The notes: a model not told the origin generated them from the letters alone. A DNA stretch of 7,030 bases from Actinomycetota bacterium (GCA_018895315.1 JAHIOK010000020.1:1-7030), one strand, 5' to 3'. Numbered from the stretch's first letter, positions 1 to 6,857 are shown. Made by a program: numbers and translations.

Positions 1-147
1 AGGCTGTCGTTCCCCGGAATCCTCGACACCATCGATCGCATCGTCGACGCCCACGAGCCGCCCGAGACCTTGACTCGCGAAACGCTCGCCGACGCCGAGG
101 CGTGGGCACGGAATGCCGCCGATCGGGCGATCGCCGCGTCGTCCTGA
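1..147 (+). CDS. dxr: 1-deoxy-D-xylulose 5-phosphate reductoisomerase, C-terminal end (partial)
   Basis: Only the last 48 codons are present; the gene enters from the left edge and stops at TGA 145-147. Dxr converts 1-deoxy-D-xylulose 5-phosphate to 2-C-methyl-D-erythritol 4-phosphate with NADPH, the committed step of the MEP isoprenoid pathway in the cytosol. The visible residues RLSFPGILDTIDRIVDAH match the C-terminal helical domain of Dxr, where a (G)RLSFPGI-type segment is typical, followed by an Ala/Glu-rich final helix (DAEAWARNAADRAIAA). The family is usually about 360-400 residues, so some 310-350 residues lie outside the window. In many actinobacteria dxr is followed by rseP/rip1 and ispG; here the next gene is a convergent Mur ligase, and rseP comes 3.4 kb later. 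Identity rests on this short tail, but the motif is distinctive. Confidence 0.85.
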   Translation, partial: RLSFPGILDTIDRIVDAHEPPETLTRETLADAEAWARNAADRAIAASS

Positions 148-246
148 GCGCCGCGGGTCGTCGGGTGAGGGACGAAACTCGGAGATTCGCGCGGAAATCG
201 GATGATTCGGGCCGGATGCTCCGAAAAGCGTGAGGTTCTCCGATGC

Positions 247-265
247 CGGTGCGTTGAACGCGCCG
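247..265. terminator. Hairpin between convergent dxr and mur ligase
   Basis: An 8-bp stem (247-254 with 258-265, one G-U wobble) closes a 3-base loop. It lies between the dxr stop at 147 and the Mur ligase stop at 274, where two genes converge. There is no T-run on either side, so this would be a U-tract-less terminator of the kind proposed for high-GC actinobacteria. The rest of 148-273 shows nothing else I can name. The position supports the call; the short stem and the high background chance of hairpins at this GC content weaken it. Confidence 0.3.
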
Positions 266-273
266 CTGCCGGG

Positions 274-1935
274 TCAGCCGACGGGGCGTTCGGGATCGGA
301 CGCGATGATGCGGTCTTCGGGGTAGGGCACGGGCCAGTGCGACGCGGGCACGGGCCAGCCGGCGTCGCGCAGCGCGCGTCGGGCGAGCTCCCGGGCGGAG
401 TACGGGGTGCGCACACCGCGGATGTCGCGGTAGTCCTGGTGCCCGGGGCCGGCCCAGAGAATCGCGTCCCCTTCGCCCACGAGCCCAATCGCCTCGATGA
501 TGGCTGCCTCGGGCGGCGAGAATTCGTAGATCTCGGCATCCGGACGCGCCATTCGGGCACCCTCGATCAGCGTGGCACGGATCGAATCGGGATTCTCGAA
601 TCGCGGATGATGGTCGGTGATGACGAGGATGTCGCTGCCCTCGACGCCGGTGCGCCCCATGTCGTGCCGTTTCGTGGCGTCGCGGTCGCCGTCGGCACCG
701 AAGAGCATGACGACTTTGCCGGGGGTCACCCGCCGGACGGCGGCGAGCGTCTTCTCGAACGCATCGGGGGAGTGACCGAAGTCGACGTATACGGCGGGGC
801 CGTGCTCACCCGAGACGAGCTGAGTGCGACCGGGAAGGTAGGCGTCGATGCGCCCGCCGTCCAGCGCTTCGAGGAGGGCATCCCACGAGTAGCCACCCTC
901 GAGGATCATCACGATGGCGAGGCCCGCGTTCGCGGCCATGTGTCGCCCGATGACGGGCACGACGGTGGTCAGCGATCGACCCTCGGGCCCGGTGAGGGTG
1001 AATTCGGTGCCGTCGCGGCGCTCGTCGAGGATCGTCACCATCCAGTCGGCGGCGGAAGCGGCATTCGGATCGGCGGCGATCGCGGGTGTACCCACCGTGA
1101 CGAAAGGCACTTCGCAGCGGGACACGACTTCGAGGCCCGGGGCCGAGTCGAGCGAGATCACCGCGCGGCGAGACCGGTCTGCGCGAAACAGCGGGAGCTT
1201 CGCCTCGAAGTACTCGCGCATATCGGCGTAGTCATCGAGGTGGTCGTGTGTGAGGTTCGTGAAGCCGGCGACATCGAACACCAGGCCATCGACCCGACGG
1301 CGGCTGAGCGCCTGTGCGCTCACCTCGACGGCCACGGCTTCGACGCCCCTTTCGCGCATGAGGGCGAGCAGCGCGTGGAACTCGGATGCCTCGGGGGTGG
1401 TGAGCCTCGACACGATCACCTGACCGGCGATGTGACGTTCGGCGGTGGAGGACAACCCCGTGGTCACGCCGAGCTGCCCCAGAATCCCTTCCAACAGGTG
1501 CGAGACACTCGTCTTGCCGTTCGTGCCCGTGGTGCCGAAGAGGAGCGGGATGTCTTCGCCGGAACCGGTGCCGTACACCCAGGCGGACAGGTCGCCCAGC
1601 ACGCCGCGCGGGTCGTCCACCACGACGATCGGAAGACCGGCGTCGGCGGCGAGGTCGGCGCCTGCGGCATCCGTCACCACGGCGACGGCACCCTTCTCGG
1701 CAGCGGCGCTCGCGAACTCAGCGCCGTGGCGGTTGACCCCACGGATCGCGACGAAGGCTTCGCCGGGCCGGAGGTCGGCCGTGGCGAGTGTGATGCCCGT
1801 CAGCTCCACCCCGCCGGCGTCACCGCGGAGCTCGCGCCCGAAGCGCGTCGCGAGTTCGGAGAGCGAACGCACCGGAGGGTGCTCCGGCCGGAGTACGGGC
1901 GGGAGGTTCGAGGGAGCGGCGTCAGCGGTCGGCAT
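274..1935 (-). CDS. MurE-family Mur ligase, divergent paralogue (553 aa)
   Basis: This is a full-length Mur ligase. MurE enzymes use ATP in the cytosol to add the third amino acid (meso-DAP, Lys or another diamino acid) to UDP-MurNAc-L-Ala-D-Glu. All three domains are visible: an N-terminal UDP-binding domain (about 25-115), a central ATPase domain with P-loop GTTGTNGKT (134-142), TTPE (179-182), HDHLD (230-234) and the lysine expected to be carbamylated, K246 in YFEAK, and a C-terminal domain with FGADGDRD (412-419). Several signature sites depart from typical MurE: EVSSHAL reads EVSAQAL (204-210), DYAHTPD reads DFGHSPD (385-391), the DAP-reading DNPR loop reads HHPR (442-445), and GKGHE reads GPGHQ (496-500). 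The ATPase is therefore probably intact while amino-acid recognition has changed. ATG 1935 is chosen; a GAGGA lies rather far upstream (about 10 bases). It follows ycnI on the same strand with a 152-base gap, so cotranscription is uncertain. It sits outside any visible cell-wall cluster, so it is probably a second MurE-type enzyme rather than the housekeeping one, although that copy is not in view. Confidence 0.85.
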   Translation of the reverse strand: MPTADAAPSNLPPVLRPEHPPVRSLSELATRFGRELRGDAGGVELTGITLATADLRPGEAFVAIRGVNRHGAEFASAAAEKGAVAVVTDAAGADLAADAGLPIVVVDDPRGVLGDLSAWVYGTGSGEDIPLLFGTTGTNGKTSVSHLLEGILGQLGVTTGLSSTAERHIAGQVIVSRLTTPEASEFHALLALMRERGVEAVAVEVSAQALSRRRVDGLVFDVAGFTNLTHDHLDDYADMREYFEAKLPLFRADRSRRAVISLDSAPGLEVVSRCEVPFVTVGTPAIAADPNAASAADWMVTILDERRDGTEFTLTGPEGRSLTTVVPVIGRHMAANAGLAIVMILEGGYSWDALLEALDGGRIDAYLPGRTQLVSGEHGPAVYVDFGHSPDAFEKTLAAVRRVTPGKVVMLFGADGDRDATKRHDMGRTGVEGSDILVITDHHPRFENPDSIRATLIEGARMARPDAEIYEFSPPEAAIIEAIGLVGEGDAILWAGPGHQDYRDIRGVRTPYSARELARRALRDAGWPVPASHWPVPYPEDRIIASDPERPVG

Positions 1936-2022
1936 GAGGCATCCATCCTCTCATCCGACCGGGCGCCGCGCGGGGAGCATGTGCGCGCGCCCCGACGCGG
2001 CGCCGGAGGTGACGAGTGTTAC

Positions 2023-2077
2023 CGGCCGTCGCGAAGGGTGGGGCGGGAAACCCGTTCCGCGCCATTCGCGACGACCG
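2023..2077 (-). terminator. Long-stem hairpin just after ycnI
   Basis: A 13-bp inverted repeat (2023-2035 with 2065-2077, one G-U wobble) encloses a 29-base loop that contains a small nested hairpin with a CGGG/CCCG stem. It begins about 10 bases past the ycnI stop codon, where a transcript end is expected, and lies in the largest gap of the window (1936-2087). No T-run follows on the minus strand. It could be a U-tract-less terminator, a partial terminator between ycnI and the Mur ligase gene, or a transcript-stabilising stem. Nothing else is evident in the gap apart from the GAGGA preceding the Mur ligase start. Confidence 0.4.
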
Positions 2078-2087
2078 ATTCTGCGGT

Positions 2088-2795
2088 TCAGACCTTTCGG
2101 CGGCGGACCAGCACGACGGCGAGCGCGGCGAGTCCGGCGATGAGCCCGCCGGTGCCGAGCCAGCGGGCGACCGGGTCGGCGTCAGCAGTCGCAGACGCCG
2201 CCGAGACCGCCGTCGCCTCAGGAGTCGACATCGACATGTCGTTGCCGCTGTGGCTGTCGTTGTCATCCTCGTCGCCCGCTCCCGCCGGACCCACGCTGAT
2301 CGCGGGCGCAGGATGCTCGACGGTGGACTCGTCCGCGCCTGCGGCGGGGATCTGGGTCCACGACGTCGAACCGGTCACGCATTTCTGCACGACGGGGAAG
2401 GTGAGGCTAGAGCCCGAGGCGGCGGTGTCGACGAGCACGTCCATCGATACTGCGGCGCTGAGTCCCGACTCGATGGGCTGAGCCGCCGTGAACGTCACCT
2501 GGGTCGGCACGCCGTTCGGGCCGAGGGTGCGCTGGATGTTCCAGCCGCCTTCGACGACGGGCATGACGTTGCCGACGCCCGCGGGGATGTCGATGACCAG
2601 TGCCGTGGTGGGGGAGTCGTCGCAGCCGTGGTGGAACGAGAACGTCAGGCGCGACGTTCCCCCCGCAGGTGCGGTGCCGGGGTTGACCTCGACGTGGGCG
2701 GATGCGGCCAGCGGAGCCGCCAGGACGAGGAGTGCGCCGGCGGTGATGCCGGTGATCAGGCGCGCGCGACGGCGCGCCGGAGTGATGGAATTCAT
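2088..2795 (-). CDS. ycnI: YcnI-family (DUF1775) copper-binding surface protein
   Basis: This 235-residue protein has the full YcnI layout. Residues 1-33 form a Sec signal peptide (Arg-rich start, hydrophobic core LITGITAGALLVLAAPLAA, cleavage after ASA). H34 would become the mature N-terminus, in the AHVEV motif. The YcnI beta domain runs to about residue 168 and includes GGWNIQ (83-88), two cysteines (C58, C139) that may pair, W146, and HPAP (161-164). In the Bacillus subtilis family member the domain binds Cu(II) through the N-terminal His and a Trp; H34 and W146 are the candidates here, by inference. A linker follows (175-190) with Asp, His and Met (DEDDND, then SHSGNDMSMS), then one membrane helix (about 211-230) and an RRRK tail that stays inside. 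The protein is thus displayed on the outer face of the membrane. The start is ATG 2795; only a weak purine stretch precedes it. The upstream membrane-protein gene ends 72 bases before, consistent with a two-gene unit. Copper import, storage and chaperone roles have all been proposed for relatives. Confidence 0.9.
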   Translation of the reverse strand: MNSITPARRRARLITGITAGALLVLAAPLAASAHVEVNPGTAPAGGTSRLTFSFHHGCDDSPTTALVIDIPAGVGNVMPVVEGGWNIQRTLGPNGVPTQVTFTAAQPIESGLSAAVSMDVLVDTAASGSSLTFPVVQKCVTGSTSWTQIPAAGADESTVEHPAPAISVGPAGAGDEDDNDSHSGNDMSMSTPEATAVSAASATADADPVARWLGTGGLIAGLAALAVVLVRRRKV

Positions 2796-2867
2796 GACTG
2801 TCTTTCGTGTCGATGCGCACGGGCGGAACGGCTCTGAGCGCGGGTGAAGGGGAATCGGTGCGGGCGC

Positions 2868-3449
2868 TCAGTGCGCCGGCGGACCCCTGCGTGACACGGA
2901 CGAGAGAACGGCGCGTGGCCGAAGAACGATGGGGCCGGCGATCGCGGCGGGGGGAACGCGGAACGGTGAGAGGGGCGTGACCCACTGCGGCCGGAGGAGA
3001 CGGCGTATTCCGTCGACGATGCGTCGGACGATGCGCTCGCCGCGGTGCAGGGAGAGCACGGTCAGCACCGCGGCGAGCGTGTGGGCGACGAGCATGGGCG
3101 CGTCGGGAATCAGCGATCCGTGCGCCATCCCCGGCATCGCCAGGAGGGTGATCGAGGCGCCGTGCATGTGACCGGCGGGTGCCGCGGCCACGCTGCCGGG
3201 GGAGCCCGCGAGCACGAAAGCGATATGGAAGTACACCTGGCTGAGCAGGACGGCAGCGGCGACGCGCCAGAGGGCGAGACGTCGGCCCACCAGCAGGACG
3301 GCGGGAGGCGTCGCGAGGATGCCGACGGCGAGGAGCAGCGCGGGCGGGGGAGCGCCGTCACCCGCAAGTGTGTGGGCGGTAGCGGCGAGGATCGTGGCGA
3401 TGCCGGCAGCCATTGTGCCGCGCAGCGCGCGCGATTGTCGTGCGTTCAC
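2868..3449 (-). CDS. Small His/Met-containing membrane protein upstream of ycnI
   Basis: I do not recognise a named family. The protein is about 193 residues from GTG 3449, chosen because GGGGAGG (3455-3461) stands 5 bases upstream; an in-frame ATG at 3503 would add 18 residues that look non-native. Predicted membrane helices lie at roughly 13-30, 36-55, 61-81 and 117-135. Between helices three and four is a loop with GHMHG (93-97) and MPGMAHG (105-111), and histidines H26, H75 and H123 sit in or beside helices. Clustered His and Met at a membrane face suit soft-metal ligands, and the gene directly precedes ycnI, so a role in copper binding or transfer is a reasonable inference. The C-terminal 55 residues are Arg/Pro-rich, probably cytosolic and poorly structured. 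It starts back to back with rseP, sharing an 80-base divergent control region. Confidence 0.7.
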   Translation of the reverse strand: MNARQSRALRGTMAAGIATILAATAHTLAGDGAPPPALLLAVGILATPPAVLLVGRRLALWRVAAAVLLSQVYFHIAFVLAGSPGSVAAAPAGHMHGASITLLAMPGMAHGSLIPDAPMLVAHTLAAVLTVLSLHRGERIVRRIVDGIRRLLRPQWVTPLSPFRVPPAAIAGPIVLRPRAVLSSVSRRGPPAH

Positions 3450-3454
3450 GGCAT

Positions 3455-3461
3455 CCTCCCC
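3455..3461 (-). promoter_or_regulatory. Ribosome binding site deciding the GTG start of the membrane protein
   Basis: On the minus strand GGGGAGG is followed by 5 bases and then GTG at 3449. It is among the strongest Shine-Dalgarno matches in the window and argues for this start over the in-frame ATG at 3503. Confidence 0.7.
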
Positions 3462-3465
3462 TTTC

Positions 3466-3471
3466 AGCGTA
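3466..3471 (-). promoter_or_regulatory. Possible -10 element for the membrane protein/ycnI unit
   Basis: TACGCT on the minus strand fits the actinobacterial -10 pattern TANNNT and lies 16 bases before GTG 3449, which would leave a short leader carrying the Shine-Dalgarno. I see no good -35 at 16-19 bases and no clear copper-repressor palindrome nearby, so this is tentative. Confidence 0.25.
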
Positions 3472-3515
3472 GGACACCACGACCCCATCCACGGCGAACT
3501 CAAAGCCGCGCGCGG

Positions 3516-3521
3516 GTAGCG
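3516..3521 (+). promoter_or_regulatory. Possible -10 element for leaderless rseP
   Basis: TAGCGT (TANNNT pattern) ends 9 bases before GTG 3530. Transcription would then start within a couple of bases of the start codon. There is no Shine-Dalgarno before either GTG 3521 or GTG 3530, which fits a leaderless mRNA. The -35 region (about 3493-3498, GGCGAA) is not convincing. Confidence 0.3.
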
Positions 3522-3529
3522 TGAACGGT

Positions 3530-4831
3530 GTGACCGTCATCGCCTTCGTCATCGGAATCCTCCTCATGGTGGTGGGCCTGGCCGTCTCGATCGCTCTGCA
3601 CGAGATCGGGCACCTCGCGCCCGCCAAGGCCTTCGGCCTGCGCGTCGGCCAGTACATGATCGGGTTCGGCCCGACGCTGTGGTCGCGCACCTACGGTGAG
3701 ACGCAGTACGGCATCAAGGCCCTTCCTCTCGGGGGCTACATCTCGATGGCAGGCATGTATCCTCCCTCGCCCAAGGAGGCCGCCGGTGAAGGTCGCGCCG
3801 GCGGCGGATTCTTCGCCACGATGGTGCAGGATGCTCGGAGCGTCAACGACGAGACGATGGTGGTCGAGGACGACCGCGTCTTCTACAAGCTTCCGGTGTA
3901 CAAGCGCGTCATCATCATGCTGGGCGGCCCGGTCATGAACCTGCTGCTCGCGATCGTGCTGTTCGCCATCCTGTTCAGCGGCATCGGCGTGCAGACGGCG
4001 ACCACGAAGGTCGCATCCGTTGCCGAGTGCGTGCTGCCCGCTGGGTCGACCCAGACCACGTGTGCGTCCAGCGACCCGGCGACGCCGGCTGCGGCCGCCG
4101 GATTCCGCGCCGGAGATGTCATCCAGTCCGTGGGCGGCACGGCCGTTGCGACATTCGACGATGCCTCCGCGATCATCCAGGCCTCGCCCGGTACAGCGCT
4201 CCCGGTGGTCATCACCCGCGACGGCACCGAGCAGACGCTCACTCTCACTCCGGTCGCCGCCGAGCGAACCTTCACAGGCGCGAACGGGCAGACCGAAACC
4301 CGCACGGTCGGATACGCCGGAATCTACTCCGTGCAGGACTATGTGCGACAGCCGATCTGGGCGGGGCCCAAGGCGGCGATCCAGAACGTCGGTGCGGTCG
4401 CCGGCATCATCGTGCAGCTGCCGGTCAAGGTCTACGACACGGCCGTGACGCTGTTCACCGGTGGTGAGCGCGACCCCAACGGTCCGCTCAGCATCGTCGG
4501 GGCCGGCATCCTCTCCGGCGAGGTGGCGGCAGCGGATGCCCCGATCCTGAGCCGTGTGGCCGGATTCCTGTCGCTCCTGGCCTCGCTGAACATCGCACTG
4601 TTCGTCTTCAACCTCGTGCCGCTGCTGCCGCTCGACGGCGGCCACATCGTCGTCGCGCTGTGGGACGGCCTCAAGCGAGCCCTGGCGAAGCTCTTCGGGC
4701 GGCCGCCGCCGAAGCCCGTGGATGCGACCAAGCTCGTGCCGCTGACGTTCGTCGTGGTGATCCTGCTGATCGGAATGAGCGCGATCCTGATCCTCGCCGA
4801 CCTCATCAACCCGGTGTCGTTGATCGGATAG
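3530..4831 (+). CDS. rseP: RseP/Rip1-type site-2 zinc metalloprotease (M50)
   Basis: This membrane-embedded protease cuts transmembrane anti-sigma factors and related substrates after a first cut outside the membrane (regulated intramembrane proteolysis). Numbered from GTG 3530 it has 433 residues. The zinc motif HEIGH (24-28) lies in the first membrane helix; a second helix with GGPVMNLLLAIVLFAI spans about 128-153; a PDZ domain covers about 160-240 (AAAGFRAGDVIQSVGG is its ligand-groove signature). The third helix leads into NLVPLLPLDGGH (361-372), whose Asp supplies the third zinc ligand, and a last helix lies near 403-425. All catalytic residues are present and the length is usual for actinobacterial Rip1-type proteins. 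GTG 3530 (MTVIAFVIG) is preferred over the in-frame GTG 3521 because the -10-like TAGCGT suggests a leaderless start; the difference is three residues. In many relatives rseP directly follows dxr and precedes ispG; here both neighbours differ. Confidence 0.95.
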   Translation: MTVIAFVIGILLMVVGLAVSIALHEIGHLAPAKAFGLRVGQYMIGFGPTLWSRTYGETQYGIKALPLGGYISMAGMYPPSPKEAAGEGRAGGGFFATMVQDARSVNDETMVVEDDRVFYKLPVYKRVIIMLGGPVMNLLLAIVLFAILFSGIGVQTATTKVASVAECVLPAGSTQTTCASSDPATPAAAAGFRAGDVIQSVGGTAVATFDDASAIIQASPGTALPVVITRDGTEQTLTLTPVAAERTFTGANGQTETRTVGYAGIYSVQDYVRQPIWAGPKAAIQNVGAVAGIIVQLPVKVYDTAVTLFTGGERDPNGPLSIVGAGILSGEVAAADAPILSRVAGFLSLLASLNIALFVFNLVPLLPLDGGHIVVALWDGLKRALAKLFGRPPPKPVDATKLVPLTFVVVILLIGMSAILILADLINPVSLIG

Positions 4832-4841
4832 CCTGCGGGCG

Positions 4842-4869
4842 ACCGCTGGGATGACGTCGACCCGGCGGT
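4842..4869. terminator. Hairpin between convergent rseP and the synthase gene
   Basis: A 9-bp stem (4842-4850 with 4861-4869, one G-U wobble) encloses a 10-base loop. It fills most of the 45-base gap between the rseP stop (4831) and the synthase stop (4877), so it could end transcription from both sides. There is no T-run, as with the other gene-end hairpins here. Confidence 0.45.
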
Positions 4870-4876
4870 GGTGCGC

Positions 4877-6826
4877 TCAGGCGCCGACGGGAGTCAGCGC
4901 CTGAGTGACGAGCCGCTCGAGGGTCGCCATTCCGTCGCGTGACAGGATCGATTCGAGGTGGCCCTGCACAGAGGCGAAGCCGGGCCCACGAAGGGCGTAG
5001 ACGTCGCCCGAATCCGGGTCGGCCGCGACATCCGCGTCACCGACAGAAGTCGTACCCGGTGCGACGCGAGCAGTGAAGGTGTTGTAGAACCCGATCGATG
5101 CGGGTTCTCCGAACACATCCACCGTGTGCTGCATTCCCTGGTGTGGGCGGGCGAGCGGTGCGAGCTCGATGCCGAGCGAATCCGCCAGGATCTGGTGGCT
5201 GAGGCACACGGCGAGGAGCGGCCGGCTCGATGCCCGCCGGCGCGACACCACTTCGCGCATGCGCTGCATTCGAGGGCTGTCCGGGTCGCGCGGGTCACCG
5301 GGGCCGGGCCCCGACACGATGAGCTCCGCGGCATCCACTTGTGCGTCGGAGACTTCGCTCCAGGGCACGATCGTCACGGCGAGGCCCAGGTGGCGCAACT
5401 GGTGGGCGAGCATCGTGGTGAACCGGTCTTCGGCATCGACGACGATGGCCGAGCGCCCGGCGAACGGGCCGTCACCGCTGCTGTCCTGCGGGTTCAGCCA
5501 GAATGCCGCGAGGCGGGCGTTGCGAGATGCCAGCAGTGAAGCGATCGCGGGATCGTCTGCGAGCAGGCGGCGCTCGACGGCGGGAGCGTCGGGGTCGTCG
5601 GTCGGGGATGCCGGAGTCGGGGCATCCCGGGGCACCGCCCCGATCGCGCCGAGTACGCCGGCGGCCTTTCCATGGGTCTCGCTGACTTCTCCGTAGGGGT
5701 CGGAGTGCCGCACGAGGGTCGCGCCGACCGGCACGCGAAGACGACCGTCGACGAGATAGGCCGTGCGGATGAGGATCGGGGCGTCGAGATCGTGGGTGGC
5801 GCCGCCCGTGGCCTCCGACGGGGTGAACAGCGCGGCGACACCCGAGTAGTAGCCGCGCGGAGTGGTCTCGTGGCGCGTGATGACGGTGCACGCGTTCTGC
5901 ATCGGCGAGCCGGTCACGGTGGGCGCGAACATGGTCTCGCGCAGGATGTCGCGCGGATCGAGCGTGCTGAAACCTCGCAGGACGTACTCGGTGTGCGTGA
6001 GCCGCGACATCTCCTTGAGGTGCGGCCCGGTGATTCGCCCGCCATCGCTGCAGACCGCGCTCATCATCTTCAGTTCCTCGTCGACGACCATGAAGAGCTC
6101 CTCGGTCTCCTTCGTCGATTCGAGGAACTCGGTCAGCGTCGCGGCGGTGGCCCCGCCTGCGGGGTGGCGGAACGTGCCGGAGATCGGGTTCATCGTGACG
6201 GTGCTGGCACCGTGCGGAGCCGGCGCCCCTGTGTGCGCGCTCACGTGTGCTTCGGGGCTCGCGCCGACGGCGATGTGTCCGGGGGTGACGATCGCGAACG
6301 TCCAGTAGGCGCCGCGCTCGTGTTCGAGGAGCGCGCGGAACCAGGTGAGGGCGGCGGTGCGCTCGTCGGCGTCGACGGCGGCGGTGAAATCACGCCGAAT
6401 GACGAAGTTCGCGCCTTCACCGCGTCCGATCTCGTCCGAGATCACGCGCCGTACGACAGCGGCATATTCTTCGTCGGGGATGTCGAAGCCGGCATCGCGA
6501 AGGGGGATCGCCGCGGAGGGCAATGCGCTGAGCGCATCGGCCAACGGAACGTGGTGGTGATCCGTCACGACGAGGCAGCGCAGCGGCGCACCGTCGTCGT
6601 GACACACGAATCCGCGCTCGCGCACCTGGCGGAACGGCACCAGGGCGAGCACTTCGCGAGCGGTGCCCCCAGCATTAGTCAGCGGGATGTCGGCCAGCAG
6701 ATCGACGTCGATCACGTCGCCGGTGAGCACCTCTACGGTGACGCCGTCGCGGGCGATCAGGGCGAACGGGGCGTCGCCGTGCAGCAGGGCGCCGTTCAAG
6801 AGCGGTGACTGAGCATCGTCGGTCAT
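4877..6826 (-). CDS. Fused PhzE-like anthranilate synthase (chorismate-binding plus glutamine amidotransferase)
   Basis: A single 649-residue chain carries both halves of an anthranilate/aminodeoxyisochorismate synthase. The chorismate-utilising half (to about 395) shows NPISGTFRHP (213-222), the metal-site helix MVVDEELKMM (246-255), HTEYVLRG (278-285), TVTGSP (303-308) and PRGYYSG (323-329). The class I amidotransferase half (about 457-640) shows GPGPGDP (506-512), the nucleophile C541 in AVCLSHQ, GFYNTF (579-584) and the catalytic pair H623/E625 in QGHLES. Ammonia from glutamine is channelled to chorismate. Motifs such as DEELKMM, CLSHQ and GFYNTF are those of PhzE, which stops at 2-amino-2-deoxyisochorismate, rather than of ordinary TrpE/TrpG pairs. 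However, fused single-chain anthranilate synthases under a trp attenuator are known in Streptomyces (S. venezuelae), and a trp attenuator precedes this gene too. I therefore favour anthranilate formation. I see no LLES-type tryptophan-inhibition motif near the N-terminus. ATG 6826 has a good Shine-Dalgarno 6 bases upstream. No phenazine genes are in view. Confidence 0.9.
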   Translation of the reverse strand: MTDDAQSPLLNGALLHGDAPFALIARDGVTVEVLTGDVIDVDLLADIPLTNAGGTAREVLALVPFRQVRERGFVCHDDGAPLRCLVVTDHHHVPLADALSALPSAAIPLRDAGFDIPDEEYAAVVRRVISDEIGRGEGANFVIRRDFTAAVDADERTAALTWFRALLEHERGAYWTFAIVTPGHIAVGASPEAHVSAHTGAPAPHGASTVTMNPISGTFRHPAGGATAATLTEFLESTKETEELFMVVDEELKMMSAVCSDGGRITGPHLKEMSRLTHTEYVLRGFSTLDPRDILRETMFAPTVTGSPMQNACTVITRHETTPRGYYSGVAALFTPSEATGGATHDLDAPILIRTAYLVDGRLRVPVGATLVRHSDPYGEVSETHGKAAGVLGAIGAVPRDAPTPASPTDDPDAPAVERRLLADDPAIASLLASRNARLAAFWLNPQDSSGDGPFAGRSAIVVDAEDRFTTMLAHQLRHLGLAVTIVPWSEVSDAQVDAAELIVSGPGPGDPRDPDSPRMQRMREVVSRRRASSRPLLAVCLSHQILADSLGIELAPLARPHQGMQHTVDVFGEPASIGFYNTFTARVAPGTTSVGDADVAADPDSGDVYALRGPGFASVQGHLESILSRDGMATLERLVTQALTPVGA

Positions 6827-6832
6827 CGTGAG

Positions 6833-6838
6833 CCTTCC
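6833..6838 (-). promoter_or_regulatory. Ribosome binding site of the fused synthase
   Basis: GGAAGG on the minus strand, 6 bases before ATG 6826. It lies downstream of the attenuator terminator, so it is present only in read-through transcripts, and it fixes the start codon. Confidence 0.7.
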
Positions 6839-6857
6839 ATCGGGCGGGGCGGCCCCT

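Noticed and set aside
1936..2087. Possible small gene in the gap between ycnI and the Mur ligase
   Set aside because: No open frame with a start and Shine-Dalgarno distinct from the antisense shadows; the gap is better explained by the 13-bp inverted repeat and the Mur ligase leader.
202..2481. A 759-codon plus-strand open frame running antisense across the Mur ligase and part of ycnI
   Set aside because: It has no recognisable domain, is rich in Gly/Arg/Asp/His as expected of the reverse complement of GC-rich genes, and lies over two clearly homologous minus-strand genes.
3450..3503. Longer version of the membrane protein starting at ATG 3503
   Set aside because: The extra 18 residues (with WMGSWC) look unlike an N-terminus, and the strong GGGGAGG lies inside the extension, 5 bases before GTG 3449.
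148..3529. Recent mobile insertion between dxr and rseP
   Set aside because: I see no transposase, integrase, terminal inverted repeats or target duplications, and base composition matches the neighbours.
3500..4645. A 381-codon minus-strand open frame opposite rseP
   Set aside because: Its composition is low-complexity (Arg/His/Asp) and it has no motif; rseP on the plus strand has intact catalytic motifs.
5672..6808. A 378-codon plus-strand open frame opposite the fused synthase
   Set aside because: It is a shadow of the synthase codons with no domain signature.
4877..6826. Reading the synthase as a sign of a phenazine cluster
   Set aside because: No phzB, D, F or G homologue is in view, and the tryptophan attenuator points to anthranilate. 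The alternative remains open only because the flanks are unseen.
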